Origin: Planctomycetota bacterium | GTDB lineage: Bacteria > Planctomycetota > Planctomycetia > Planctomycetales > Planctomycetaceae | Assembly (NCBI GenBank): GCA_003669615.1 | Contig: QWOO01000270.1 | Span: 1 to 34,829 of the forward strand | Direction: 5' to 3' | Length of the DNA stretch: 34,829 nucleotides | In this document: positions 1 to 9,882 of the stretch, one piece after another | How the letters are laid out: the number at the start of each line of letters is the position of its first letter | How positions within the stretch are numbered: the stretch's first letter is position 1 | The notes under the pieces: model-generated | The model's database searches: none | What the model was told of the DNA's origin: nothing | What the model saw: the letters and a program-made list of their open reading frames with translations, nothing else | Made by a program: the position numbers and the translations under genes

Positions 1-367
1 AACGTGATGCCGAAGGCAAACAGAAGTGATCGACGCATTGCATCCCTCCGAGGTCGAATACACAGTTAAAATTTGCCGTTACACCAAGTCCCTGGATTAA
101 CGAGCAATGTGATTCTTTTTCTTCATCGGACGCCGACCGCTCAGTTTCTGTGGCAGAGGTCCAGGAAAAACGGAGCCCTTCCAAGTCTGCGCCGTACGCA
201 TATTTCGAACGGTCCGACCGTCAAATCTTGACTTCACGCGAATGAGTTCAATTTCTCCTGGCAGCCGATCAAAACAGTGTGTAAATCAAAGTCTCCGGAT
301 TCGTAATCTCGCTGCTCCGGATGTCTGTTTTTTTGTCCGTGGCGATCTTTACTGGGAGCATCTTCGA

Positions 368-859
368 ATGCAACTGCAGCTCTTCTCTCGAAACAGTGGT
401 CAACACTCGGTACTCATGGCAGCACTAATCGGCTTGCTCACGGTAAATTCTGCGGCGGCAGGCGAACTGTCATCGCTCTTTGGACACGGATCCGGCTGCA
501 ACTGCAACTCAGCTCCCGTCCACTATCAGCCCAGCTACAGCATGGTCGCGACAGCGCCAGCCGTCTACATGGCCCCGATGGTTGAAAACGCGTGTGCCTG
601 CTCGGCAGTAGCTTCAGCGTGCTGTGGTGTTGGTGGCGGAATGTTGCCACTCGGCGATCTGTATGGATCAGGCAGTTTGTATGGCACTTCGGCAAACCAT
701 GGCTACGGCAGTCCTGCACCCGGCAGCTTTCTGAGCGGCTATGAAGGTCTCCCTAATATGGATGGCGGCGGTATTCACCATCGATATCCGTATCACAGTT
801 ATCGGCGTCCCTGGGCGCACCCCGGCACACCATCAACAAACGTCACAATTGTTTGGTAG
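368..859 (+). CDS. Cys-rich exported hypothetical protein
   Basis: ORF 242..859. The internal ATG at 368 has an upstream GGGAG (about 353-357) and is followed by a signal-peptide-like segment (MQLQLFSRNSGQHSVLMAALIGLLTVNSAAAGE). The mature region is Cys/Gly/Tyr-rich. Confidence 0.6.
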   Translation: MQLQLFSRNSGQHSVLMAALIGLLTVNSAAAGELSSLFGHGSGCNCNSAPVHYQPSYSMVATAPAVYMAPMVENACACSAVASACCGVGGGMLPLGDLYGSGSLYGTSANHGYGSPAPGSFLSGYEGLPNMDGGGIHHRYPYHSYRRPWAHPGTPSTNVTIVW

Positions 860-899
860 TGCATTGAGTCGTTTTCATCGGGAATGAATGATCGACCAC

Positions 900-931
900 A
901 GTATTTTGCATTCCCAGTATTTTGCATTCCC
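900..931. repeat. 16-bp direct tandem duplication (agtattttgcattccc x2)
   Basis: Two identical adjacent 16-bp units read directly. Confidence 0.8.
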
Positions 932-1562
932 AGTTTCAGGGCGATTCGTGTCAGGCTCATCTCTCACCAGCCAGTCATCCTGACCTATTTGGAAATTCGT
1001 CACAAACATCGAATTTTGGACGTCGCTGAATCTGTGGCTGCAATCTACATCGTGCGGCTGTTTGCCTTCATCTCAGTGCGGCAGCCGGCAGAAGCAAACT
1101 CGGAGCGATGAAAACTCACCTGCAGTAAGTGGTCTGCAGGCCAGGATGATGGAAGTCCCGACTGTCAGACAGCTGAAAACCGCCCCGGAACTCTCCTCGT
1201 CTCCCGCTTGAACACCATCGCTGAGTCGGATTCGATCCATGGCATCAAACGGCGTAATTTGCCGGTTGTCAATCAGCTTCCGGACCCTCAAATGAGGGGT
1301 AATACCGTTTCATTTTACGCAATCGTCTGGACTGACAGAACATTAGGGGCGGTTAAACGACAACGTGCCTGATGCCTCATTGGTTCGCAAGTCGCCGCCG
1401 ATAGAAAGGTTGAAAACTGTACTTTGCCCAGGTCATTACTGCGGCGCGCTGATTTGCTGATCACACGGAAATGTGAAAGGTGGCCAGTTTGAAAGAGCTA
1501 CAGACGCGAGAGAAATCGATTAGGGTCTCTTGCGAAGTTGCGACACGGAAGGAGCACTTCGA

Positions 1563-3629
1563 ATGTCAGCTGAAGATACGGCGTCGGGATTTCCACTTAA
1601 AAGTTGGTGTGAATTCCTCCACAACATGCCGTTGCGGAAAGTGCTCGCGGGAGCAATTGGAAGTCTTGCACTTATGCAGGGCACGTTGAAGGCTCAGCAG
1701 GCCGATGCGTATTCACCGCAGCCTCAGCCAGCCAACAGGCCTGCTCAGATGCAACCTCTTCGGCTGGAAGATTCCTCAAACTCCGGACAGGTGGATGCCA
1801 AACTGAGTCCCCATGTCGATAAACTGCTGAATCCTCAATACCACCTGGAAATCGAGCGTCGACATAGCCAGCTGGTCATCACCAGCAAGCGTGTCCGTCG
1901 AATTGCGGTGACCGATTCGACCATCGCAAATTACGTTCAATATTCCGAATCAGAAATCAGTGTTGTCGGCCTTGAAATGGGCAAGACAGACCTGACCCTC
2001 TGGTTCGAGGACGAAACGACTCCTTCTATCTATGAAGTTTCGGTCGTTCGTGACGCAAGCCTCGAAGAGCAGCGGACTGTCGACTTCGGTAAACTCGAAC
2101 GACGTCTGCGAGATCTCTTCCCCAACTCCACTGTGGCTCTCATTCCCGTCGGAGCGCAAGTTCTGGTTCGCGGTCAGGCTTATGACGGTGAAGAAGCTCA
2201 GAGCATCCTGCAGATCGTCCGCTCGGAAGTTCTTCGTTCTCTCGGCCGATTCAACGACCTCGACAACGGAGTTGGTCTGAACGCTCTGGCAGCGTCAGGT
2301 ATTCTGGCTGGTGGCGGCGGCGGTGCTGGTGGCGGCGGAGCCAACAATGGATTCCGTGACATCGTCATCAATGAACTTTCGATTCCAGGCGAATTCAACG
2401 TAAAGATGCGAGTTCTGGTAGCGGAGATTAACCGCTCAGAACTTCGAAATGCCGGGTTCGACTGGCGAGTGCTGTTCGGCGATGGCCGACACGCGGTGGG
2501 CTCCTCAATGGGAGGCAGCACGGGCACTACACTCAGCGGAATTTTCGAAAACAGTGAGATTCAGATTTTCATCCGCTGGTTGCAGTCCAACGGTACGATC
2601 AAACTTCTGGCCGAACCGCAGATCGTCTGCATCAGCGGAACGGGCGCCAGTATTCTTGCGGGTGGTGAATTTGCTGTACCAACAATCATCGGACTGGGCG
2701 GCGGTCAATCCACCTCGTTCCGCGGATTCGGTACCAGCCTGGTTGTGACTCCGACCGTTATGGATCGTGACCTGATTCGATTGCAGGTTGTTCCGGAATT
2801 CAGCGAACTGAATGCTGCGAATACCGTGAACGGTATTCCTGGCACTAACGTAAAACGAGTGCAGACGACTGTCGAATTGCGTGAAGGACAGACATTTGCG
2901 ATCGGTGGTCTGATCTCACGGCAGACCCTTTCCGAGACCAGCCGCATTCCATTCTTCGGCGATATTCCCTATGTCGGTCCTCGTGTCTTCCAGTCCAAGA
3001 ATGCGTCTGAAGTAGAAACAGAACTTCTCGTTCTGGTCTCTCCGGAAATCGTCCGACCGATGGAACCGGATGAAGTTCCGCCTGTTCCGGGTCATAACTC
3101 GACTCATCCAACGGATGACGATTTCTGGCATCGTGGCCAGACAGAAGGACGTCCGGACAATCAGGTCTATCAGGTATCTCCTTACGGCAGCGGTTCGATG
3201 CACGGAGTTCCGCAGGGATACAGCCTGTACAACCCGGCTGTGACTCACGGCGGATACACTCCTGGCCCCGGGCTCGGAGCGGGATCTGTTATGCAGAGTC
3301 CCGGCCACATGGGAATGCAGCAGTCCTACGGCCCGCCTATGCAGCCGCAGCCTGATTATTCGGTACCTCAGGGGAATCCTTATCAGAATGCTCCGGTACA
3401 GCAATATCAGCAGATGCAGCCTATGGGAGCTCCACCGTCCCAATACATGAACCAGCCGGCAACGCCACTGCCTCCAGCTCCGCCACAGATGTTTCCTGCT
3501 CAGGGAAGCAATTCGACGGCGAAGCCCTCCATGATGTCAAAAGTGACATCGGCGTTTCGAAAGAATGACGAACCCCAGAACAAGAACAATGTACGGCCAG
3601 CGGGTTGGAGCCGCCCCGTTCAGCGATAA
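1563..3629 (+). CDS. Secretin, type II/III secretion / CpaC-RcpA-like pilus assembly family
   Basis: Pilus-assembly N-terminal segment (LEIERRHSQLVITSKRVRRIAVTDSTIANYV), BON-like segment (LERRLRDLFPNSTVALIPVGAQVLVRGQA), and secretin core (LAEPQIVCISGTGASILAGGEFAVP...VELREGQTFAIGGLI...IPFFGDIPYVG...ELLVLVSPEIV). GGAAGGAG at 1547-1554 is 8 nt before ATG 1563. Confidence 0.9.
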   Translation: MSAEDTASGFPLKSWCEFLHNMPLRKVLAGAIGSLALMQGTLKAQQADAYSPQPQPANRPAQMQPLRLEDSSNSGQVDAKLSPHVDKLLNPQYHLEIERRHSQLVITSKRVRRIAVTDSTIANYVQYSESEISVVGLEMGKTDLTLWFEDETTPSIYEVSVVRDASLEEQRTVDFGKLERRLRDLFPNSTVALIPVGAQVLVRGQAYDGEEAQSILQIVRSEVLRSLGRFNDLDNGVGLNALAASGILAGGGGGAGGGGANNGFRDIVINELSIPGEFNVKMRVLVAEINRSELRNAGFDWRVLFGDGRHAVGSSMGGSTGTTLSGIFENSEIQIFIRWLQSNGTIKLLAEPQIVCISGTGASILAGGEFAVPTIIGLGGGQSTSFRGFGTSLVVTPTVMDRDLIRLQVVPEFSELNAANTVNGIPGTNVKRVQTTVELREGQTFAIGGLISRQTLSETSRIPFFGDIPYVGPRVFQSKNASEVETELLVLVSPEIVRPMEPDEVPPVPGHNSTHPTDDDFWHRGQTEGRPDNQVYQVSPYGSGSMHGVPQGYSLYNPAVTHGGYTPGPGLGAGSVMQSPGHMGMQQSYGPPMQPQPDYSVPQGNPYQNAPVQQYQQMQPMGAPPSQYMNQPATPLPPAPPQMFPAQGSNSTAKPSMMSKVTSAFRKNDEPQNKNNVRPAGWSRPVQR

Positions 3630-3725
3630 ATTTCGGTTGAACTGCGACGGGGCTCTCCCGGTGCTTTGTCGCTCTCTGGTCCCTGACAATGTTTATTCAG
3701 ATGTGTGAACAGGAAGAGCACGGAT

Positions 3726-4385
3726 ATGAATCTTAAACATACTCTTCGGGCGAAGCTCGCCTTCGCAGCGCTCACGGGGCTGGTAACCACCGGTTGCTGC
3801 TCCACTCAAGACTGCTGCTCGACGTCTGAATGCAACTCGTGTGAATCCAACTCGTGTGAATGCAACTCGTCTGAGTGCAATTCCTCGGATTGCTCACCGG
3901 GCTGCTTCGCATGGTGTGGTGCCAAGCACTATCCTCGCGGTCGGTATGCAATTCCGGACGTGATTCCATTGGGTGCCGTGAACCGCGCTCACTGGCACAT
4001 GATGGAGACAAACGGCGAGGCCGGCGACTTTGTGATTTATCGCAACGAGTTCGTCGACAACTCGTCCGAACTGACCCCGTACGGTCGCGATCATATCATG
4101 GAAATTGCCGCACGGATGCCGTCGGCTCCATTCCCGGTGCTTGTGCAGAGAACCCTGCATAACTCCGATCCGGAACTGGACCATATTCGACGTGATATCG
4201 TTGTCCGCGTGTTGACCGATCTGGGCAATCAGGATGCCGACCAGCGAACGGTTGTGTCACAGCCTTACAGCAACGGCATTAACTCAATGGAAGGCGAACA
4301 GGACTACGGTCGCTTCCGTCAAATTCGCGGTCGTAACAACGGTGGTGGTGGTGGCGGTGGTGGCGGTGGCGGCGGGGGACTTTGA
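3726..4385 (+). CDS. Cys-rich lipoprotein with poly-Gly C-terminus; possible CpaD-like partner of the secretin
   Basis: ATG 3726 inside ORF 3705..4385. Lipobox-like LTGLVTTGC, repeated CNS/CES/CEC motifs, C-terminal run of Gly. Lies directly downstream of the secretin. Confidence 0.7.
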   Translation: MNLKHTLRAKLAFAALTGLVTTGCCSTQDCCSTSECNSCESNSCECNSSECNSSDCSPGCFAWCGAKHYPRGRYAIPDVIPLGAVNRAHWHMMETNGEAGDFVIYRNEFVDNSSELTPYGRDHIMEIAARMPSAPFPVLVQRTLHNSDPELDHIRRDIVVRVLTDLGNQDADQRTVVSQPYSNGINSMEGEQDYGRFRQIRGRNNGGGGGGGGGGGGGL

Positions 4386-4420
4386 TACGGCCGACTCACC
4401 ACAATAAACATCCAATATCA

Positions 4421-4457
4421 CGGCAGCTGTTCCATTCCAGGGGCAGCTGCCGTTTTT
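4421..4457 (+). terminator. Rho-independent terminator
   Basis: cggcagctg(4421-4429)/cagctgccg(4444-4452) perfect 9-bp stem followed by TTTTT. Confidence 0.8.
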
Positions 4458-4661
4458 CGTTTCCATCGCAAACTGTTTCAAATCAACGAGTTACACCACC
4501 GGTGATCTCATCTCGACACAAATTACATTCTTGCGATACAACCCCGGTTCTCAAACCTCTCTCATTGCAATCGCAAATCTGTAATCTCTCCTCTCTCAGT
4601 CAGTCCGCTCCCGCGTACTGCCTCTCTCCCATCTCACCGTGTTTCGTCTGGAGACCTGACT

Positions 4662-6797
4662 ATGTCAGGACATCGCTGGTCTTCTCTCCTGTACTTTTGC
4701 AGTATCCTTGCGCTTATTGGTTGCCAGTCGGACGAGTCTGGCAAACGCGCCTGGAACCCATTTCGGCGGGCCACAGCTCAGGCAGAAAGTTCAAAAGACG
4801 AGTCTCCATTTTCACTGCCCGGTTTCCCAAAGAAGAATGCTGACGAACTAAAGTCCGCATCAGCGACTTCCGACTTCAATACCCCGGTGGCTGAGGAGCA
4901 GGTCGAACAACTTTTGGCAGACGGACAACTGGCACTTCAGGAAGATCGTCTTCAGGATGCTCGTCGCGCTTACACTCAGGTGCTAACCCATTCGCCGGAC
5001 AATGCGACCGCTCATCATGGCCTCGCCATGGCCGCCGACTTAACTCAACAATGGGCTGATGCGGAATACCACTATCGCCAGGCACTGCGAATCCGTCCGC
5101 GTGATGCCAATCTTCTCTGTGACATTGGTTATTCTTATCTGTTACAGAATCGCTACAGCGAAGCGTCTCGTTATCTGAATCATGCGGTGGAAATTAATCC
5201 TCAGCATGAAAGCGCGCAGATGAATCTGGCTCTGCTCGATCTGCGACAGGGAAATCGATCGGCCGCAAAAAATCGTATTACGGCTCGATTTGGAATTTCC
5301 GCTGAAGCCGCTCAGGTGATGGCTCAACTGGAAAGCCAGACCGGCGTCGATGCAGCTTCCTTTACGACCGAAGCAAAGACGGAACCGCTTGCGAACTCCT
5401 CGTTCGAACAGGTCCAGGAACTGGCTCGCCAGGAACGCATTGAAGCGGAACGGCGACGAGCTTCTCAGGGAACGCCCCTGGCACCTCAGACAGGCACCGA
5501 CGAACTTCAACGAGTGGCCGTTCTGTCAAATCAGCTTCCACCAGGCCCCGGAAGTGCGTACGCTCCAAATGCAGCTGCTCAGTCCAACGCAGTTGCTCAG
5601 TCCAACGCAGTTGCGGCGGCTAACCCTGTTAATGCGTCCGCCCCACTTGGAAATGGCACCCTTTGGGCGCAGTCATCCGGCATCACTCCCCCTGCCCTGC
5701 CCCTGCAAGCGGCAGCCAACTCTGCGTTGCCTAACAGCCCGCCGAATGGCGTTCAATCGAACTACAACCAACTGCCAATATCCATTTACCCGCCCGGCGT
5801 TGGCAATTCCAGCCATGCGAACCTGACTCTTCCGGCTGCCTCGAGCACCGGAGCTGCTGCGAACCTGTCTCAGCTTCCCGTCGGTTATCCACAGCCTCAG
5901 GTCAACTCATTTTTTCAGCCGTCCAATCCCGCACCGCCGGTCATGAATGGCTCGCCGAATTATTCTGGGGCACCAGCATCTGCAATGGCGGCATCTTCAT
6001 CGCCCACTGGAGCTGCTCCAGTTTTTTCCGCTCCAAACCTTTCCGTAAACAACGGTCCGTCCAACAACGGTGCGTCCGGCAGAATCGTTCCGGTTCATGC
6101 GTCAGGTACGTTCCAGACGCCGAACGTGGGAAGCGTCAGTTACGGGCAGCCACTGGGATTCCAACCCGGCTCTTCGGGAACGGGCCCAGCTTCGCCCCTC
6201 AATGTCAACAACTCGGGCAGCGCAAATCCAGCTCAAATGAATCCTGGCTTTTCTGCCGCGTCGATCGCCACGAATAGTCTGAATCCACCCGTGATGAATG
6301 CATCCCAGCCGATTTATCTGGACGGCCTGAATGCAGGTCCCGGGACCATGTTTCCTATTGGGCAATCGCCCGATCAGCGATCGAATACACCGCAGCCGGG
6401 TGCTGCAAACAGCAATCCGCTCCCAAATCCGGCTCCGCAAATCAACATGAACAATGTCAGTTCGCCGGGTACGAATTCCCTGCTGAATGGCGCTTTCTAC
6501 GCCCAGCCGGATTCCAGTCTGCCGGCCCAGGAATGGGCCAATCAGCAACAACAGCAACTGCGAGCCCAGCAGCTGCAATCTCAGCTGTGGCAAAATCAAC
6601 AGCGTCAGGGATCGTCAGGCGCGCCGGTCTCTGCGCCAATCAATCCGTCCGGGCCTGCACCCTTTCCTTCTCGTCCGGCTCCGATCAATCCTCTGGAAGC
6701 CTACGAGCAACAGCGGCTGCAACTGGATACGGAGTACAATAAAACCTTGCAGCAGATGGACCAGAAGAATGGCCGTCAGGTTCCACAGTTTCCGTAA
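4662..6797 (+). CDS. TPR-repeat lipoprotein (TadD-like) with a long low-complexity C-terminal region
   Basis: Lipobox (MSGHRWSSLLYFCSILALIGCQS); TPR segments (QLALQEDRLQDARRAYTQVLTHSPDNATAHHGLAMAADL...AEYHYRQALRIRPRDANLLCDIGYSYLLQNRYSEASRYLNHAVEINPQHESAQMNLALL); then about 450 aa rich in Asn/Ser/Pro/Ala/Gln. Confidence 0.85.
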   Translation: MSGHRWSSLLYFCSILALIGCQSDESGKRAWNPFRRATAQAESSKDESPFSLPGFPKKNADELKSASATSDFNTPVAEEQVEQLLADGQLALQEDRLQDARRAYTQVLTHSPDNATAHHGLAMAADLTQQWADAEYHYRQALRIRPRDANLLCDIGYSYLLQNRYSEASRYLNHAVEINPQHESAQMNLALLDLRQGNRSAAKNRITARFGISAEAAQVMAQLESQTGVDAASFTTEAKTEPLANSSFEQVQELARQERIEAERRRASQGTPLAPQTGTDELQRVAVLSNQLPPGPGSAYAPNAAAQSNAVAQSNAVAAANPVNASAPLGNGTLWAQSSGITPPALPLQAAANSALPNSPPNGVQSNYNQLPISIYPPGVGNSSHANLTLPAASSTGAAANLSQLPVGYPQPQVNSFFQPSNPAPPVMNGSPNYSGAPASAMAASSSPTGAAPVFSAPNLSVNNGPSNNGASGRIVPVHASGTFQTPNVGSVSYGQPLGFQPGSSGTGPASPLNVNNSGSANPAQMNPGFSAASIATNSLNPPVMNASQPIYLDGLNAGPGTMFPIGQSPDQRSNTPQPGAANSNPLPNPAPQINMNNVSSPGTNSLLNGAFYAQPDSSLPAQEWANQQQQQLRAQQLQSQLWQNQQRQGSSGAPVSAPINPSGPAPFPSRPAPINPLEAYEQQRLQLDTEYNKTLQQMDQKNGRQVPQFP

Positions 6798-6807
6798 GGA
6801 CCGCAGA

Positions 6808-7611
6808 TCAGACGATTGGATGCTGACACCGGTATTGATGCAAAAAAATGCCTGACGAGACCGCAACATTCAGCGAGTCTGTCCCGTTAAGCATGGGAAT
6901 GGTCATGCGATGAGAGGCTTCAGCAATCGCCTCTGCGGAGACGCCGTCATATTCGTTGCCCATGAGCAGCACCGTCCGTTCGGGAAAATGAAAATCCGAC
7001 AACGGAACGGCGGCGTGGTCGAGCACCGTCGAACAAGTCTTAAACTGATGTTGGATGTTCAGCTCTCTCAGGCAGCCGGGCAGATCGTCGGTTTCCACGA
7101 TGGGAAGAAACAGCACATTGCCCATAGAAACCCGGAGTACGCGCCGTGAGAACGCATCGGCCGATCCTTTGCCAAAAATCACAGCCACGGCTCCGAACGC
7201 TGCTGCAATTCGAATGAGTGCTCCCACATTTTCCGGATCGACAATTCTGTCGCCTGCCAGCACCAGCGCGGGACCAGTTTTTGGCACCCACATCTCCGGA
7301 GGTGGTGTGGTTCTTTTGACCGCACAAGCCATCACGCCGCAGTGAAAATGGAAACCCACCAGCGTATCGGCCAGTTCGGCTCGCATCCGGTAAACCGGGA
7401 TGTCAGACGGAAGGCGACCTTCAAACGATGCAAACTTGCGATCGCTGATCAACAGGCTGCGAACTTCAAAACCGCTTTGCAGAACCCTTTCAACAACTGT
7501 CGGCCCTTCTGCGATGAACAGCCGTTGATCGCGTGCCATATTTTGGGCCTTCAGGCTCCGAAATACGTCCAGGCGAGGATCTTCCAGCGATTCAATTCGT
7601 TCATGCGACAT
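6808..7611 (-). CDS. TrmH/SpoU-family RNA methyltransferase
   Basis: Start at MSHERIESLEDPRLDVFRSLK. Conserved segments RLFIAEGPTVVERVL, LVLAGDRIVDPENVGALIRIAAAFGAVAVIF, VLLMGNEYDGVSAEAIAEASHRMTIPMLNGTDSLNVAVSSGIFLHQ. Confidence 0.9.
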   Translation of the reverse strand: MSHERIESLEDPRLDVFRSLKAQNMARDQRLFIAEGPTVVERVLQSGFEVRSLLISDRKFASFEGRLPSDIPVYRMRAELADTLVGFHFHCGVMACAVKRTTPPPEMWVPKTGPALVLAGDRIVDPENVGALIRIAAAFGAVAVIFGKGSADAFSRRVLRVSMGNVLFLPIVETDDLPGCLRELNIQHQFKTCSTVLDHAAVPLSDFHFPERTVLLMGNEYDGVSAEAIAEASHRMTIPMLNGTDSLNVAVSSGIFLHQYRCQHPIV

Positions 7612-7732
7612 GCGGCGGAAGTCTGACGTCCGAATGCTTGAAAATAAAGGCTTCCGCAGGAACTTCCTCGCCTCAAAATCGGCTGCCATTCGATCCGCCG
7701 GCCATCGTTGTCCCTTCTCCTGTCTCGTCAGC

Positions 7733-7780
7733 CCCGGCGACTCCTCCAGCCGGCCCGGCGACTCCTCCAGCCGGCCCGGC
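7733..7780. repeat. 21-bp tandem repeat (cccggcgactcctccagccgg), about 2.3 copies
   Basis: Two exact 21-bp units at 7733-7753 and 7754-7774, plus the partial cccggc. Confidence 0.85.
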
Positions 7781-7967
7781 AGAAACGAGTTCGGCCCGAA
7801 GAAGTCGGAATTTGAGTGTTCAATTCTCATTGGAACGCCGTCTGCTATGATCGCGACAACACGAGTCGGCCGAAAGGCCGGCTGCCACAGAAACGGGCCG
7901 CTCGGTTTATCAGCCCAGCCATATTCAGAGATCAGAAGATACGCAGGCAGACCTGCAGAGAACATCT

Positions 7968-9020
7968 ATGTCGGATCAACCAAACGAAGTCTCGGTCGAC
8001 GCCGTGGACCTGCTTAGCAAAGCCTACAAACAGCTGCAGGAACAGATTCGCAAAGTCATCGTCGGCCAGGACGAAGTCATCGAACAATTGCTGATCGGTC
8101 TCTTCAGCCAGGGTCACGTCCTTCTGGAAGGCGTCCCCGGACTTGCCAAGACGCTGATGGTCAGCACACTGGCTCGCAGCCTGTCCATGACGTTCTCCCG
8201 GATTCAGTTTACTCCCGACCTGATGCCGGCTGACATTACGGGTACCGACATCCTGCAGGAAAACCGCAGCACGGGTCAACGCGAATTCCGCTTCATCCCC
8301 GGCCCCCTGTTTCATAACGTTGTGCTGGCAGACGAAATTAACCGCACGCCGCCTAAGACTCAGGCAGCGTTGCTCGAAGCGATGCAGGAACGTCAGGTGA
8401 CCGTCGGTCAGACGATCCACAAACTCAGCTCCCCATTCTTCGTACTGGCAACTCAGAACCCGATCGAACAGGAAGGAACCTACACGCTTCCCGAAGCGCA
8501 GCAGGACCGTTTCATGTTCAAGGTGTTTGTGAAGTACCCGACGTTTGAAGAAGAGCGTTTAATCGCGCGTCAGACCACATCCAACTTCCGCCCGGAGATT
8601 CAGCCTGTCCTGACCGGCGAACAGGTGCTGCAGATCCAGACGACCGTACGCCAGGTTCCGGTGTCTGATCACGTCATCAATTACACGCTGGCCATTGTGC
8701 GACAAACCCGAGTCCGTGAACCGGGGACTCCGCAGTGGATCAACGAATGGCTCGGCTGGGGCGCTGGCCCACGAGCTGTCCAGAATCTGCTGCTGGGCGC
8801 GAAGACTCGCGCACTGCTCAACGGCCGCACCACGGTTTCGACAGACGACATCCAGAAGCTGGCAGCTCCTGTGTTGCGTCATCGTATCGTGCCGAATTTT
8901 ACGGCTCAGAGCGAAGGCATCACGTCAGACAAAGTGATCGAACGCCTGATTCAGGAAACACCCGCCCGAGAAAGCGAACTGACAAGTGACCCAGGACTTG
9001 GAAAGATTTTTGCGGCCTGA
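7968..9020 (+). CDS. MoxR-family AAA+ ATPase
   Basis: Walker A region [18 protein letters not shown], Walker [54 protein letters not shown]. Confidence 0.95.
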   Translation: MSDQPNEVSVDAVDLLSKAYKQLQEQIRKVIVGQDEVIEQLLIGLFSQGHVLLEGVPGLAKTLMVSTLARSLSMTFSRIQFTPDLMPADITGTDILQENRSTGQREFRFIPGPLFHNVVLADEINRTPPKTQAALLEAMQERQVTVGQTIHKLSSPFFVLATQNPIEQEGTYTLPEAQQDRFMFKVFVKYPTFEEERLIARQTTSNFRPEIQPVLTGEQVLQIQTTVRQVPVSDHVINYTLAIVRQTRVREPGTPQWINEWLGWGAGPRAVQNLLLGAKTRALLNGRTTVSTDDIQKLAAPVLRHRIVPNFTAQSEGITSDKVIERLIQETPARESELTSDPGLGKIFAA

Positions 9021-9879
9021 GGAGATCGCGAGGATCTCGCGTCTGGAACTGCGGGCACGTCGAGTGGTCGAAGGATTCGTCTCGGGGCTTCATCGCAGTC
9101 CGTACTTTGGACAGTCGCTGGAATTCCTGCAGCACCGTGAATACGTGGCCGGAGATGACCTGCGCCGCATCGACTGGAAGCTGTGGTCGCGTTCCGACCG
9201 CTACTATCTTAAGCAGTTCGAAGAAGACACTAACGTTCGCATCATGCTGGTTGTCGACGGCAGCGAATCGATGCAGTTCAAGTCAGGAGCGATGTCGAAG
9301 TTCGAGTACGCTCAGACGATTGCCGCCGGATTCGCCATGTTGGCTCTGAAGCAGCACGATTCCGTCGGAGTCAGCGTGTTTGATTCCGCGATCCGCGCCC
9401 AGATCCCGGCCAGCAGTCGTAACAATCATCTGCAGGCGATTCTGGCTGGTCTGGAAACTCAGACAGCCGGGGGCAAGACGGATATCCTCGGCGTGCTGCG
9501 ACGAGTCAACGAATCACTGACGCGACGCAGCATTGTGATCCTGATGTCAGACCTGTTTTGCCCGCGTGAAGAACTGTTCAAAGGTCTGACCATGCTGCGT
9601 CAGCGAGGCCATGAGGTCATCGCAATGCATGTGATGGATGATGAAGAACTGGAATTCCGTTACTCGGGCACTCTTCGTTTTGAAGGTCTCGAAGACGGCG
9701 GTAAGCTGACGTGTGACCCAGCGGCCCTGCGAGCTGGCTACATGCAGGCGCTCGAACGTTTCCTCGATGCCATTCGCAAACGCTGTGCTGGCAGCGCAGT
9801 GGATTACAAATTGATTCGAACAAGCGATAATCTCGACGCCGCATTGGCTCATGTGCTCATGCAGCGAAGAAGGAAATGA
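8986..9879 (+). CDS. DUF58 / vWA-like protein
   Basis: GTG start overlapping the moxR-like gene by 35 nt. [72 protein letters not shown] (DxSxS MIDAS motif). Confidence 0.93.
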   Translation: MTQDLERFLRPEEIARISRLELRARRVVEGFVSGLHRSPYFGQSLEFLQHREYVAGDDLRRIDWKLWSRSDRYYLKQFEEDTNVRIMLVVDGSESMQFKSGAMSKFEYAQTIAAGFAMLALKQHDSVGVSVFDSAIRAQIPASSRNNHLQAILAGLETQTAGGKTDILGVLRRVNESLTRRSIVILMSDLFCPREELFKGLTMLRQRGHEVIAMHVMDDEELEFRYSGTLRFEGLEDGGKLTCDPAALRAGYMQALERFLDAIRKRCAGSAVDYKLIRTSDNLDAALAHVLMQRRRK

Positions 9880-9882
9880 CCC

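Noticed and set aside
1-69. Possible C-terminal tail of an upstream gene
   Set aside because: Two plus frames are open to stops at 29 (..RDAEGKQK) and 69; the window edge prevents choosing between them, so no feature is reported.
4382-4843. 153-aa plus-strand ORF
   Set aside because: Covers a terminator and overlaps the TPR gene start out of frame.
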